Positions 54,374 to 63,923 of a stretch of 64,000 nucleotides of DNA are shown here, in pieces. The notes beneath the pieces were generated by a model that was not told the DNA's origin, made no database searches, and saw only the letters and a program-made list of their open reading frames with translations. Each line of letters begins with the position of its first letter. The stretch's first letter is position 1. The DNA is taken from assembly GCA_002082245.2 (NCBI GenBank), contig NBTC02000002.1, positions 868,001 through 932,000 on the forward strand, read 5' to 3'. Position numbers and translations under genes: made by a program. The DNA comes from Yersinia enterocolitica. GTDB taxonomy: Bacteria > Pseudomonadota > Gammaproteobacteria > Enterobacterales > Enterobacteriaceae.

Positions 54374-54579
54374 GTTCTGATCTCTTGATATTGCCAGCAA
54401 CATCTTACCTCTGAGGCAAATGTTTAAAATTAACATTAGGTTACTCTACATATTCCCGACAAACCTGTCGCTGACTGGTTTATATACCGAAAGCAATGAT
54501 ATAATTTTTTATCCGCTGATAGCGTGCCAGTAAACCACATGATGATTTAACATCACCGACTAATAAAGGACTTAAGACG

Positions 54580-54945
54580 ATGAAAATAACTAGCCTGCCA
54601 CGCCTGACGCGTGCGTTTCTACCGCTAGCTTTGGTTATGCTTGCCTGGCAAACACCGGCCCTGGCACAGGCGACCAATTGCACCCAAGGCAGCACTTGTG
54701 TTTCTGTTGGTGGTAGTAATGATTCGATGTCCAAAGAACAGGCTCGCCAAAGCCAACAGCAATGGGATGATACTCATCGCCTGCGCAATAAAGTTAATAC
54801 CCGGGTTGAAAAGAACTTTGATAAGTTTGATCGGGCTGAAGATGCGAAAGACAACTGCGACCGCAGTGAAAATTTGAACGCCTATTGGGAGCCTAACACG
54901 CAGCGCTGTCTGGATCGGCTATCAGGTCGCCAGATTAATCCGTAA
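54580..54945 (+). CDS. ynfB: Periplasmic DUF1283 protein YnfB
   Basis: A 121-residue secreted protein with signal peptide to about residue 30 ([17 protein letters not shown]). The mature domain [34 protein letters not shown], ending in [20 protein letters not shown], matches E. coli YnfB (UPF0482/DUF1283), which also sits next to ynfA. Four cysteines could form disulfides. The function is unknown. Confidence 0.92.
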   Translation: MKITSLPRLTRAFLPLALVMLAWQTPALAQATNCTQGSTCVSVGGSNDSMSKEQARQSQQQWDDTHRLRNKVNTRVEKNFDKFDRAEDAKDNCDRSENLNAYWEPNTQRCLDRLSGRQINP

Positions 54946-55055
54946 TGGGTGGCTATGGCTCAGATTTACTTGAGGTTATGAGAATCTGGACTATCCTTTA
55001 GGCACGGTTTAAGAATCAATATGTTAGGCAAGCTATTCATCCACATAAGGATTTT

Positions 55056-55304
55056 ATGATGAAAAAAACGCTTATTATCAGTACATTGTTGTTATCGCTG
55101 GCCCCTTTGGCTGCTCTGGCATCTTGTGAAAGTGTGAAAGCAGATATCACGCAGAAGATTATCAATAATGGGGTGCCTGAGTCCGGCTTTAAACTGGATA
55201 TCGTTCCTAATGATCAAGTTCAGCAAGCTGGCGGTCAGGTGGTTGGACATTGCGAAAATGATAGCCAGAAAATTGTTTATACCCGCATAACCGACAGCGA
55301 GTAA
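55056..55304 (+). CDS. ynfD: Periplasmic DUF1161 protein YnfD
   Basis: An 82-residue protein with signal peptide MMKKTLIISTLLLSLAPLAALA and mature CESVKADITQKIINNGVPESGFKLDIV, matching E. coli YnfD (DUF1161). Either of two adjacent ATGs (55056 or 55059) may be the start; AAGGA precedes both. Probably exported to the periplasm, function unknown. A terminator follows at 55323. Confidence 0.9.
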   Translation: MMKKTLIISTLLLSLAPLAALASCESVKADITQKIINNGVPESGFKLDIVPNDQVQQAGGQVVGHCENDSQKIVYTRITDSE

Positions 55305-55322
55305 TTTCGCCGTCACCGGTCT

Positions 55323-55349
55323 GGGTGTGCCTTTCGGTGCACCCTTTTG
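55323..55349 (+). terminator. Rho-independent terminator after ynfD
   Basis: GGGTGTGCC (55323-55331) and GGTGCACCC (55336-55344) form a 9-bp stem (two GU pairs) followed by TTTTG. Confidence 0.75.
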
Positions 55350-55504
55350 TTTTATCAATAATTTATTTCTGCATTTCTCAATTTTTACTGGTCATTCATT
55401 TGATGGCAAGTAACAATCGATGACAAGTAACACACTCTCCGTCAACTTACCTATCAATCACCAAAGTATGGGGTTTACCTCACTATGTCAGTCAGTAGCG
55501 TTGC

Positions 55505-56785
55505 ATGAAACGGCCTGCCCACCTGTATTACTATCGCGCCATGCTGCGTCGACTACTGATTTCGATCATGCTGGGTATGATGGCAGCCTTGATTGTTTGG
55601 TTATTCCATCAAGCAATGTTGGGCTTGGAGTGGCTGTTATTTGCCCGAACTGATGGCAGTCTGGTAGCCGCTGCCTCTTCTATTACTGGCTGGCGACGCG
55701 CATTAACCCCCGCATTAGGTGGTTTGGCCGCCGGTGCTCTTTTATGGGGATACCAGCGTTACCGAAAACAAAAGCCCAGTGCGCCAACTGATTATATGGA
55801 GGCCATCGAGATCGGTGATGGCCGGTTAGATGTTTCCGCCAGTCTGGTCAAGTCTCTCGCTTCATTACTCGTGGTCTCCAGCGGCAGTGCGATTGGTCGC
55901 GAAGGGGCAATGGTGCTGTTGGCCGCTTTGTTTGCGTCCGTTTTTGCTCAGCGCTATGCCAAACCTAACGAATGGAAGCTTTGGGTTGCCTGTGGTGCCG
56001 CCGCCGGGATGGCCAGCGCCTATCATGCGCCGCTGGCGGGCAGTCTATTTATTGCGGAAATTCTGTTTGGTACGTTGATGCTGGCCTCACTTGGGCCAGT
56101 AGTGATCGCTGCCGTCAGTGCATTGCTCACCACCAACCTGCTACACGGTGGCCAGGAAACCCTTTATCAAGTGCAAGCGCTACCATCACCGTGGCCAATA
56201 CAATATTTACTGATGGCACTATTAGGCTTGCTGGCTGGCTTCTGTGGCCCCTTGTTTTTAAAAGGGATGGCCGCCAGTGGCGATGCTTTCCGCTCGCTGA
56301 ATCTTTCTCCCCCATTACAGCTTGCGCTGGGGGGGATAATTGTCGGGCTATTATCGCTGATTTTCCCTGAGGTCTGGGGCAATGGCTACAGTGTGGTGCA
56401 GTCACTGTTGACAGCTCCGCCAGGGGTTTTATTGATTGCAGGTATATTGATATGCAAATTGTTGGCTGTATTAGCCAGTAGCGGTTCAGGTGCTCCGGGC
56501 GGGGTATTCACCCCGACCTTGTTTGTTGGGGCCGCGTTAGGCATGTTATGTGGGCAGATGTTTGCCTGGTGGCCAGCTCTTGGTGACAATATTGCGTTGT
56601 TGATGGCACTGACCGGTATGGCGACTCTATTGGCTGCGACCACTCATGCCCCTATCATGGCGGCATTAATGGTTTGCGAAATGACGGGCGAATACACCCT
56701 ACTCCCAGGATTACTATTATCCTGTGTTATTTCAACAACAATAGCCCGATGGTTGCGTCCGATTTCGGTATATCATTCACGCTAA
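55505..56785 (+). CDS. clcB: Voltage-gated chloride channel-type protein ClcB
   Basis: A 426-residue CLC-family membrane protein. Ion-binding motifs are [20 protein letters not shown] (selectivity and gating Glu, near residue 135), [21 protein letters not shown] (near 160), and [22 protein letters not shown] (near 325). It matches E. coli ClcB, which supports acid-resistance-related proton/chloride exchange at the inner membrane. Start at 55505 has no strong ribosome site. It precedes bioD2 (convergent), with a hairpin between. Confidence 0.93.
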   Translation: MKRPAHLYYYRAMLRRLLISIMLGMMAALIVWLFHQAMLGLEWLLFARTDGSLVAAASSITGWRRALTPALGGLAAGALLWGYQRYRKQKPSAPTDYMEAIEIGDGRLDVSASLVKSLASLLVVSSGSAIGREGAMVLLAALFASVFAQRYAKPNEWKLWVACGAAAGMASAYHAPLAGSLFIAEILFGTLMLASLGPVVIAAVSALLTTNLLHGGQETLYQVQALPSPWPIQYLLMALLGLLAGFCGPLFLKGMAASGDAFRSLNLSPPLQLALGGIIVGLLSLIFPEVWGNGYSVVQSLLTAPPGVLLIAGILICKLLAVLASSGSGAPGGVFTPTLFVGAALGMLCGQMFAWWPALGDNIALLMALTGMATLLAATTHAPIMAALMVCEMTGEYTLLPGLLLSCVISTTIARWLRPISVYHSR

Positions 56786-56801
56786 AATAGGCAACTAATG
56801 C

Positions 56802-56821
56802 AATAGTGGATAGCCACTATT
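56802..56821. terminator. Bidirectional hairpin between clcB and bioD2
   Basis: AATAGTGG-ATAG-CCACTATT is a perfect 8-bp stem with a 4-base loop, between convergent genes. Confidence 0.7.
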
Positions 56822-56853
56822 AATTTAATCAGCCCAAAGGGATAAATAGATGA

Positions 56854-57519
56854 TCAGCCGATCGCCGTCAAATCTAAATATTTCGCCAGCGGCTTCTCTT
56901 CTGGATGAGGAAGATAAGGTAATTGCCCTAATTGTGGCGCAGGTAACCGTTCGCGTAGCATAGCAATTGTTTCGGCGTAATGAGCTAATCCGGGATTAAT
57001 TCGATTTGCGACCCATCCCAATAAGGGTAATCCATCGTTGATAATGGCTTGTGCTGTTAATAATGCATGATTGATGCAACCTAATTTAATTCCGACGACT
57101 AAAATAACCGGCAATTGTTCCTGTATCACCCAATCAGAATAGAAACGCTGGTCATTCATCATAACTTTCCAGCCACCACAACCTTCGACCACAACCGTAT
57201 CGGCTTTGGCGGATAAACGTTGTAATCCTTCGGTCATTGCACCGTAATTAATCAGCGTATCCGTGCAGGCATGGATAACATCCCCTTGCAGCGGGAATGG
57301 ATTAACTTCCTGATAATCCAAATTTATAGAGGATGAAGCCTGCAAAATAAGTGCATCCTGATTACGCAACCCTTCAGGTGTCTCTTTACTTTCTGTCGCT
57401 ACCGGCTTATAGCCTACCGCTGTTCTGCCATTTTGGCTTAAGGCCTGAAGTAAGGCCCGTGACACCACGGTTTTACCGACAGCAGTGTCGGTACCCGTCA
57501 CAAATACACGCGTTAACAT
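56854..57519 (-). CDS. ynfK: Dethiobiotin synthetase paralogue BioD2 (YnfK)
   Basis: A 221-residue P-loop enzyme. The Walker-A-like motif VFVTGTDTAVGKTVVSRALLQ is at the N terminus, and VVVEGCGGWKVMMNDQRF (near 112) and CINHALLTAQAIINDGLPLLGWVANRINP (near 150) match E. coli YnfK/BioD2. It probably catalyses ATP-dependent ureido-ring closure of diaminopelargonate to dethiobiotin in biotin synthesis, as an alternative to BioD. Start ATG at 57519, matching E. coli; an upstream reading adds eight unrelated residues. It is just downstream of dgsA on the same strand. Confidence 0.9.
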   Translation of the reverse strand: MLTRVFVTGTDTAVGKTVVSRALLQALSQNGRTAVGYKPVATESKETPEGLRNQDALILQASSSINLDYQEVNPFPLQGDVIHACTDTLINYGAMTEGLQRLSAKADTVVVEGCGGWKVMMNDQRFYSDWVIQEQLPVILVVGIKLGCINHALLTAQAIINDGLPLLGWVANRINPGLAHYAETIAMLRERLPAPQLGQLPYLPHPEEKPLAKYLDLTAIG

Positions 57520-57744
57520 AACAATACTCCGCAATCTGGCCACTTAGACTCAAGTCTTTCCGCCTAACATTAGCGAAATTGGCAACATGGATAAAAGTCT
57601 AGGCGATGCCGACAACAGACAGCTTGCGTTAGCGCAAGGTTTTGCCGAACTGAGAGAGGTTTTTAACGGATAACACCAAATAATAGGAGGAATACATCGT
57701 ACATACCCACTAATAATTAACCCATAATTATTAGTGTTAATACC

Positions 57745-58962
57745 TTACCCTTGCAGCAACTTCACCAATAATGAACCGTTATATAACGCTTCTTTTACTA
57801 ATGCAGCTCCTGGCATTGTGCCCTGATTAAAAAATGCTGTAGGTTCAACCAGAATATTCTCACTGTAAGCAGGTAGTGCTTGTTGACGAATACATGACGC
57901 AATTGCCGGATGTAGAATAGATGCGGCTTTATTTAATGGGGAACCGACCAGAATTTTTTCCGGGTTAAATAAATTGACCATAATGGCAATAATTCGGCCA
58001 ACACTGTGGCCAACGCCCAGAATAATATCTTTAGCTAACTGATCGCCCGCCAGCGCCGCATCACATAAAGATTCAACATTCAGTGGAGAACTGTGTAATA
58101 GCGAACTCATTGAACCATTTAATCGTTGCTGGGCAATTTCCAACATATTCTCGATACTGGCAACTGTCTCAAGGCAGCCATGATTACCGCAATAACAGCG
58201 CTTGCCGTAGGGATCCACCTGAGTATGACCAATCTCCACTACGCTACGACTACCTGCGTGCAATACCCTTCCGGCAGTGATAACACCAGCACCGACGTTA
58301 TGATCAATCACCACTTGGATGACATTCTGACAGCCACGTGAAGCACCATACAGTGCTTCGGCCATCGTCCAGGCGCAAATATCGTGTTGTAGATAGACAG
58401 GTAATCCCGTGCGCTGTTCCAGTGCTGGGCCAAGCAGCATCTCATCAACATCATAAAACGGCATTTTATGCACAATACCCGCCGGGGCATCAATGATGCC
58501 AGGCATAGTAATTGCAATCGCAGTTAACCGCTCAAGCTTGTCTTGATGCCGAATAAAGAATTGATCAACTTCATTGAGAATACGATTAAGTAGCGGTTCA
58601 GGATGACTATCCGGTAACGGAATTTGATCCTCAACCACCAGTTTACTGCTGAGATCACGCAAGGCGAGAGTAATAGAACCGCGACTGATACGCCCAGAGA
58701 CATAATGCCAAGCTTCGGTATCAAGAACTAAACCAATGGCAGGCCGCCCACGGCTGCCAATATCTTGATATTCGGTCTCTTTGACCAGATGAGCCTCAAC
58801 CAGTTCCCGCACAATCTTCGTGATACTGGCCGGGGCCAGTTGCGCCCGTTTAGACAGTTCAATACGGGATATTGGGCCGAACAAATCAATCAGCCGATAA
58901 ACGGCTCCTGCATTGGTCTGCTTGATTTGATCAATGTGCCCAGGCTGTCCATCCGTTATCAC
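57745..58962 (-). CDS. dgsA: Glucose-responsive repressor Mlc (DgsA)
   Basis: A 405-residue ROK-family repressor. The N-terminal helix-turn-helix is ISRIELSKRAQLAPASITKIVRELVE (residues about 31-56), followed by the ROK domain with VDPYGKRCYCGNHGCLETVAS (zinc ligands Cys/His, near 245-265) and FNPEKILVGSPLN. Mlc represses ptsG, manXYZ and other sugar-transport genes and is inactivated by binding dephosphorylated EIICB-Glc at the membrane. Starts with GTG at 58962, as in E. coli. It is followed by bioD2 on the same strand. Confidence 0.95.
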   Translation of the reverse strand: MITDGQPGHIDQIKQTNAGAVYRLIDLFGPISRIELSKRAQLAPASITKIVRELVEAHLVKETEYQDIGSRGRPAIGLVLDTEAWHYVSGRISRGSITLALRDLSSKLVVEDQIPLPDSHPEPLLNRILNEVDQFFIRHQDKLERLTAIAITMPGIIDAPAGIVHKMPFYDVDEMLLGPALEQRTGLPVYLQHDICAWTMAEALYGASRGCQNVIQVVIDHNVGAGVITAGRVLHAGSRSVVEIGHTQVDPYGKRCYCGNHGCLETVASIENMLEIAQQRLNGSMSSLLHSSPLNVESLCDAALAGDQLAKDIILGVGHSVGRIIAIMVNLFNPEKILVGSPLNKAASILHPAIASCIRQQALPAYSENILVEPTAFFNQGTMPGAALVKEALYNGSLLVKLLQG

Positions 58963-59129
58963 TGAACCGGCTCCTTCTCTGCCAACCGAGTATTTTTCGC
59001 GCTTCTAAATAAAGATTATCGGCTATGTTGGGGCTTTTAGTATATGCCGTCAACTATTTGATTAGTTATGTGATTTACTGCACATAATCACCGGTTTTCC
59101 TGGCTTTACTGCTGGTTATTTATACGGAG

Positions 59130-60044
59130 TCAGTTGGCTGGCGTCGCTTGAGTATCCTTAACCATCAAGCGAATCAACGCTTCTGCTGGGGCGGTTACTG
59201 GCCGATGTTTATGATTAACCAACCACACTTCGGTGGTGGCATCAGGTTCAGCCAAAGGTAAATATTTCACCCCATCCACTTTTACTCGGGTAAATGAGGC
59301 AGGCAGTATCGACACGCCCAAACCAGAGGACACCAAACCGACGATGGTCATCGCCTCTCCTACTTCTTGCGTAATATAAGGCGTGATACCCGCGCGGGTT
59401 AATAGTGCGAGGATTTCATCATACAGGGCAGTACCCACTTCACGCGAAAAGAAAACAAAGGGTTGTTCTGCCAGTGAGCTAAATTTAACACTCCCCGAAG
59501 GTAAAGCCGCTAAGGGGCTTTTTTCGTGGACAACGGCAACCAAAGGTTCACGTAACAACAGACGATATTGCAGTGCCTCCGGCAATCGTGTATTGCGCAT
59601 TACGCCAAGATCAAGCCGCCCATCCAGTAAAGGTTCAATTTGCTGTCTACTGTTAACTTCCCGCATTTTGATATGCACTTGAGGATGCAGTTGCCGGAAT
59701 GCCTGTAAATTTTTAGATACCGTGCTAATAAAAGGTGCCGATGAAGTAAAACCGATAGTCAGTTCGCCGGATTCTCCGCGATGCAAACGCCCCGCTTTTT
59801 CCGCTGCCGAATGCACTTGGGCTAAAATTTGGTAAGACTCCTTTAAAAACAAGGAGCCGGCTTGGGTCAGGCTGACATTACGGTTGTTACGCGCCAAGAG
59901 TCGGGCACCAATTTGCTCTTCCAAACTCTGAATTTGCTGGCTGAGTGGTGGCTGAGAAATGCGCAAGCGCTCTGCCGCCCTACCAAAGTGCAATTCTTCT
60001 GCTACGGCAATGAAATAACGTAAATGTCTGAGTTCAATACTCAT
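59130..60044 (-). CDS. ynfL: LysR-family regulator YnfL
   Basis: A 304-residue LysR regulator (MSIELRHLRYFIAVAEELHFGRAAERLRISQPPLSQQIQSLE). The effector domain has ELTIGFTSSAPF, LPEALQYRLLLREPLVAVV, and ends near TQATPAN. It is divergent from ynfM, the same arrangement as in E. coli (ynfL-ynfM), so ynfM is its likely target. The 149-base gap between the two starts would hold the operator. Confidence 0.9.
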   Translation of the reverse strand: MSIELRHLRYFIAVAEELHFGRAAERLRISQPPLSQQIQSLEEQIGARLLARNNRNVSLTQAGSLFLKESYQILAQVHSAAEKAGRLHRGESGELTIGFTSSAPFISTVSKNLQAFRQLHPQVHIKMREVNSRQQIEPLLDGRLDLGVMRNTRLPEALQYRLLLREPLVAVVHEKSPLAALPSGSVKFSSLAEQPFVFFSREVGTALYDEILALLTRAGITPYITQEVGEAMTIVGLVSSGLGVSILPASFTRVKVDGVKYLPLAEPDATTEVWLVNHKHRPVTAPAEALIRLMVKDTQATPAN

Positions 60045-60193
60045 TGCGCTCCATTGATATGTTTAAAGTCTCATTTATAATAATTAATATATTAGACAAA
60101 AAACTCAGCTATTTCTATGCTCTTCTCATTAAGCTAAATAGTGGCTAAATCGAAACAGACAGTCTTTAATTGGGTTATTGATAAGGAAATACC

Positions 60194-61492
60194 GTGACCA
60201 CCTCTTTGCGCACTACGACCACCGTAGCGCCGACATCCGCAGCACACGATGGTGCAACTTCGTTAGTTCCGCTTCCCGAGGTTACACGTTTAACTAAACG
60301 GCCATATATTCAACGTGGTACACCAGAATTTATCCGTGTGACACTGGCTTTCTTTTCAGCAGGATTAGCTACATTCGCCCTGCTCTATTGTGTACAACCC
60401 ATCCTGCCACTGTTATCTCAAGACTTTAATATCTCACCTGCGGGCAGCAGCTTATCGCTTTCAGCCGCCACCGGCATGTTAGCGTTTGGCCTGATGTTTA
60501 CCGGTCCACTTTCCGATGCCATTGGACGTAAGTCGGTCATGGTCGTTGCGCTAATGCTGGCGGCTATCTGTACTTTAATTTGTGCCTTTATGACCAGTTG
60601 GCAAGGGATTTTGTTGATGCGGGCATTGATTGGTCTGTCCTTAAGCGGCGTTGCTGCTGTGGCCATGACCTACCTCAGTGAGGAGATTCATCCAAGTTTT
60701 GTCGCACTCTCCATGGGCTTGTATATCAGCGGCAATTCCATTGGAGGGATGAGTGGCCGCCTGGTGACGGGGGTGTTGAGTGACTTCTTTTCCTGGCGTA
60801 TTGCACTGGCGGTTATTGGGTTGTTTGCTTTAGCTGCCGCTTGCATGTTTTGGCGAATTCTCCCGCCGTCTAAACATTTCCGCCCAACGTCGTTACGCCC
60901 TAGAACACTGGTGATTAATTTCAAGCTGCACTGGCGTGACCCAGGCTTACCACTGCTGTTTGCCGAAGGTTTTCTGATAATGGGCAGCTTTGTCACCTTA
61001 TTTAATTACATTGGATACCGCTTGTTGGCTCAGCCTTATTATATGAGTCAAGCAGTGGTGGGATTATTATCGATAGTGTATCTGACGGGTTCTTATAGTT
61101 CACCGAAAGCAGGTTCGCTCACCAGCCGATATGGTCGTGGGCCGGTATTATTAGCCGCAATAAGTATGATGCTGGCCGGTGTTATTATTACCAGTTTCCC
61201 CCCGGTGATTACGATTCTTTTCGGCATGATGATATTTACAGCCGGTTTCTTTGCTGCTCACTCGGTTGCCAGTAGTTGGATTGGGCGCCGCGCTCGTCGC
61301 GCTAAAGCTCAAGCCTCATCACTCTACCTATTTTGCTATTATGCCGGTTCTAGCGTAGCGGGAACATTGGGGGGCATTTTCTGGCTTAATTTAGGCTGGA
61401 CTGGGGTGGTGGGGTTTATTGCGACGCTGCTACTGCTAGCACTGTATGTCGGGCAGCGATTACGTAAATTGCCAGAAGCCGCACGAATTTAA
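60194..61492 (+). CDS. ynfM: MFS transporter YnfM
   Basis: A 432-residue, 12-helix major facilitator protein (arabinose-efflux-permease-like DHA1 group). FRFSAG-like features are replaced by TLAFFSAGLATFALLYCVQPILPLL, then GLMFTGPLSDAIGRKSVMVVALML (motif A, near residue 100). It has an N-terminal cytoplasmic tail of about 45 residues. It matches E. coli YnfM and sits divergently from ynfL. Start GTG at 60194 with AAGGAAAT upstream. The substrate is unknown. Confidence 0.9.
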   Translation: MTTSLRTTTTVAPTSAAHDGATSLVPLPEVTRLTKRPYIQRGTPEFIRVTLAFFSAGLATFALLYCVQPILPLLSQDFNISPAGSSLSLSAATGMLAFGLMFTGPLSDAIGRKSVMVVALMLAAICTLICAFMTSWQGILLMRALIGLSLSGVAAVAMTYLSEEIHPSFVALSMGLYISGNSIGGMSGRLVTGVLSDFFSWRIALAVIGLFALAAACMFWRILPPSKHFRPTSLRPRTLVINFKLHWRDPGLPLLFAEGFLIMGSFVTLFNYIGYRLLAQPYYMSQAVVGLLSIVYLTGSYSSPKAGSLTSRYGRGPVLLAAISMMLAGVIITSFPPVITILFGMMIFTAGFFAAHSVASSWIGRRARRAKAQASSLYLFCYYAGSSVAGTLGGIFWLNLGWTGVVGFIATLLLLALYVGQRLRKLPEAARI

Positions 61493-61679
61493 TCTTTAAT
61501 TATCGAGATAAGATCTATTCGGCGCCAAACTATAATTTGACGTCCTGTCGCCTATGTATCTATTATTAATATGAAACTTAATACAGGATTACTGCTAGTT
61601 AGCGTGTAAATTAAGTATCTAACGTATTTAGGGATTTTACGAAAAATATTTCCTTAATTTATTTTTTTCAGGAGAACAT

Positions 61680-62069
61680 ATGGCAAGTCACTTTCTTACG
61701 CTTTGGGACATACTGGTAACAACGTTTTCAATTTTCTTCTTTATTGCTTACTTACTGATTCTATTTCAAGTCATTTCTGACCTCTTCCGTGATCATGAGT
61801 TAGGCGGTTTTTATAAAGCAATCTGGATTGTATTTCTGCTTTTCATCCCGCTCCTCACGTCTCTTTTGTATCTCATTACCCGAGGGAAAGGCATGGCGCA
61901 GCGTTATCGCGCTACGGTACAGAAGTCGGTATCTGATACCAATGATTATATCCGCCAGGTTGCGGGGAAATCACCAGCAGAACAGATTTCTGATGCCAAG
62001 AAATTATTGGATGAAGGCACGATAACTGAAAGCGAATACCAGCAATTGAAAGCTAAAGCATTGGCTTAA
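61680..62069 (+). CDS. PLD-N-type membrane protein with C-terminal SHOCT domain
   Basis: A 129-residue protein. Two membrane helices (TFSIFFFIAYLLILFQVISDLF and AIWIVFLLFIPLLTSLLYLI) with the intervening LFRDHELGGFYKAIW, a pattern of the phospholipase-D N-terminal membrane domain family. The C terminus has a SHOCT motif: ISDAKKLLDEGTITESEYQQLKAKAL. SHOCT is a short oligomerisation module; the function is unknown. Ribosome site CAGGAGA. A terminator follows at 62090-62131. Confidence 0.85.
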   Translation: MASHFLTLWDILVTTFSIFFFIAYLLILFQVISDLFRDHELGGFYKAIWIVFLLFIPLLTSLLYLITRGKGMAQRYRATVQKSVSDTNDYIRQVAGKSPAEQISDAKKLLDEGTITESEYQQLKAKALA

Positions 62070-62089
62070 TATTTGAGCTACCTGCCCCC

Positions 62090-62131
62090 AACAAGGCTAA
62101 TATGTCACTTTGAATGGCATTTAGCCTTGTT
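62090..62131 (+). terminator. Hairpin after the SHOCT gene
   Basis: AACAAGGCTAA (62090-62100) pairs perfectly with TTAGCCTTGTT (62121-62131) around a 20-base loop; the tail is only weakly T-rich. Confidence 0.6.
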
Positions 62132-62313
62132 TATCGCGGCCTGCGGCATGTAACACGGCATCAATTTCCTCGATATGCGGCATTGTTTAAATTTTTCCCT
62201 TCCCCTATTTGATATAACTTACTGTAAACTGCCTGATGAAAATTCTTAACAATTTGCCTATCTGCGCCATGTGTTTAGAGGCAAATTTTTCTTCCCACTT
62301 GCGAGATTCAGGA

Positions 62314-63198
62314 ATGAAACATTCACCGTTGCGGCGTTCGCTATTATTAGCCGGTCTCACCGTGCCATTGCTCAATTTTACACTACCATCCTGGGCGGCT
62401 GGGGCGAAAATGTCATTAGATAATCAACTCGCTGAACTTGAAAAATCGTCAAATGGCCGTTTAGGATTGGCGTTAATCAATACCGACAAGGGCACCAAAG
62501 TTCACTATCGTGGCGGCCAGCGCTTTCCATTCTGTAGTACCTTCAAATTAATGTTGGCCGCCGCAGTGTTGGGTCATAGCCAATCTCAGCCAAATCTACT
62601 CAGTAAACACATTATTTATCGTGAAAGTGACTTACTCGATTATGCACCGATTACGCGCAAACATTTAGCACAAGGGATGACGGTTGCAGAACTGTGCGCA
62701 GCGACTATTCAGTATAGTGATAACACGGCAGCCAATTTGTTAATCAAACAGTTGGGGGGACTCGAGGCGGTTAACCAGTTTGCCCGTAGTATTGGTGATC
62801 AGACATTCAGACTGGATCGTTGGGAACCTGAGTTAAATACTGCTTTGCCAAATGATCCTCGAGATACCACAACACCTGCGGCTATGGCAGCCAGTGTCAA
62901 CAAGTTGGTACTGGGAGATGCCCTAGCTGCACCGCAACGGGAGCAGTTAGCCTTGTGGTTAAAAGGAAATACCACGGGAGCGGCAACTATCCGTGCAGGT
63001 GCGCCGACTGATTGGGTTATTGGTGATAAAACCGGCAGTGGTGATTATGGTACGACAAATGACGTCGCGGTGTTATGGCCGGCGAAAGGTGCGCCACTGG
63101 TTTTAGTGGTTTACTTTACGCAGCTTAAGAAAGAAGCAGAACCACGTCGTGACGTTTTAGCTGCGGCCACCAAAATTGTTTTAGCGCACCTATCCTGA
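62314..63198 (+). CDS. blaA: Class A beta-lactamase BlaA
   Basis: A 294-residue serine beta-lactamase of the Y. enterocolitica BlaA type, the basis of intrinsic ampicillin resistance. Active-site motifs are [11 protein letters not shown] (Ser70, Lys73), [12 protein letters not shown] (SDN loop), [12 protein letters not shown] (Glu166) and [16 protein letters not shown] (KTG). The N terminus [20 protein letters not shown] with twin arginines looks like a possible Tat signal peptide, cleavage near SWAAGA. Cys precedes Ser70, but no partner Cys238 is seen (KTGSG), so it is not a carbapenemase-type disulfide enzyme. Start at 62314; an in-frame ATG further upstream would add 26 unlikely residues. 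Confidence 0.95.
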   Translation: MKHSPLRRSLLLAGLTVPLLNFTLPSWAAGAKMSLDNQLAELEKSSNGRLGLALINTDKGTKVHYRGGQRFPFCSTFKLMLAAAVLGHSQSQPNLLSKHIIYRESDLLDYAPITRKHLAQGMTVAELCAATIQYSDNTAANLLIKQLGGLEAVNQFARSIGDQTFRLDRWEPELNTALPNDPRDTTTPAAMAASVNKLVLGDALAAPQREQLALWLKGNTTGAATIRAGAPTDWVIGDKTGSGDYGTTNDVAVLWPAKGAPLVLVVYFTQLKKEAEPRRDVLAAATKIVLAHLS

Positions 63199-63209
63199 TT
63201 ATCTGTATG

Positions 63210-63231
63210 GGGTATTGATATTAATGCCCCG
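63210..63231. terminator. Terminator between blaA and the acetyltransferase gene
   Basis: GGGGTATT and AATGCCCC (one T-G pair) form an 8-bp stem with a 6-base loop, between convergent genes. Confidence 0.65.
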
Positions 63232-63235
63232 CTAT

Positions 63236-63709
63236 CTAAGATCTGATATTTTTTTTAAAGAACACCACGCGTTCCGTTTCTTGGAAACCTAATGACTGAT
63301 GCATTTTCTGTGATGCAATGTTATCGGTATCGGTATCGGTATCGGTATCGGTATCGGTATCGGAAGCTAATTCGTTGCAACCTTTTACTCGCCCCCAAGC
63401 TTGTATGGCAGTCACTAATTGTGCAGCAATTCCCTTTCTCCGGTATGTATCAACAACGAATATTCCTTCAAGAAAGACGACCGGCGTATTATTGCAACCA
63501 TTGACATAATCATGCCGAAGTGAAGCATCTGCGAATCCGACGATATCGCCTGAGTCAGCGATAGCAACAAATGAAATTAGCTTATCAGAACAAAAAATTA
63601 TGTTTTCACCATGATGATGATGCGCATCACCACCATGATGGGGCCAGAGCTGTGTACGGAGTTTTACCCACCCGGATAGTGTGGTCTGATCTATCTTTTG
63701 AATTAACAT
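63236..63709 (-). CDS. Aminoglycoside 6'-N-acetyltransferase-like GNAT with DT repeats
   Basis: A 157-residue GNAT of the AAC(6')-I family. Family blocks are WVKLRTQLWPHHGGDAHHHH, GFADASLRHDYVNGCNNTP, VFLEGIFVVDTYRRKGIAAQLV (acetyl-CoA binding) and GRVKGCNELASDT, then SQKMHQSLGFQETERVVFF. Typical AAC(6') enzymes read ASDT followed by a short acidic spacer; here the spacer is a Asp-Thr tandem run encoded by six GATACC units, so the loop before the last beta strand is longer than in the family. The enzyme may still work, as the repeat keeps frame. It is convergent with blaA, making two resistance genes side by side. Confidence 0.87.
   Translation of the reverse strand: MLIQKIDQTTLSGWVKLRTQLWPHHGGDAHHHHGENIIFCSDKLISFVAIADSGDIVGFADASLRHDYVNGCNNTPVVFLEGIFVVDTYRRKGIAAQLVTAIQAWGRVKGCNELASDTDTDTDTDTDTDNIASQKMHQSLGFQETERVVFFKKNIRS
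63325..63360. repeat. Hexanucleotide tandem repeat (CGGTAT)6 inside the acetyltransferase gene
   Basis: Six perfect CGGTAT units on the plus strand. On the coding minus strand they read ATACCG, giving six Asp-Thr pairs near residues 119-130. The unit length is divisible by three, so copy-number changes would alter loop length without changing frame. Confidence 0.95.
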
Positions 63710-63880
63710 TATTTCCTACGTTAAAGTGGCGTAAAATTGACACTCAAGATAATAAATATTAACCCACCAGTAAATCCACCCTGAAAAACCGTGCTGTTGA
63801 ATCTTTTGCCATTACGAATAGATATCCCCTTTATTAAAGTTAACAACAGGCTTTCATGGTGCTGTTTTTACTGATATGAC

Positions 63881-63903
63881 ACAATGTATGTTGTAACTAA
63901 AAT
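63881..63903 (+). other. Replication terminus (Ter) site
   Basis: The sequence ACAATGTATGTTGTAACTAAAAT matches the E. coli Ter core (GTATGTTGTAACTAAA fully conserved), including the G at position 6 that makes the fork-blocking face. It lies 20 bases upstream of the tus start, as TerB does in E. coli, so Tus bound here would also repress its own gene. In this orientation forks moving left to right should be blocked. Confidence 0.92.
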
Positions 63904-63923
63904 CAGCTTAATTGGAAAAGATA

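Noticed and set aside
57620..57645. Small hairpin CTTGCG-TTAG-CGCAAG between dgsA and bioD2 as a terminator
   Set aside because: The T run lies on the plus strand, while both flanking genes are on the minus strand; the role is unclear.
63580..63650. CAT/ATG-rich stretch in the AAC(6')-like gene as a second tandem repeat
   Set aside because: It encodes a His-rich stretch (HHGGDAHHHH) with irregular spacing and is part of the family's WPHH region, not a clean repeat.
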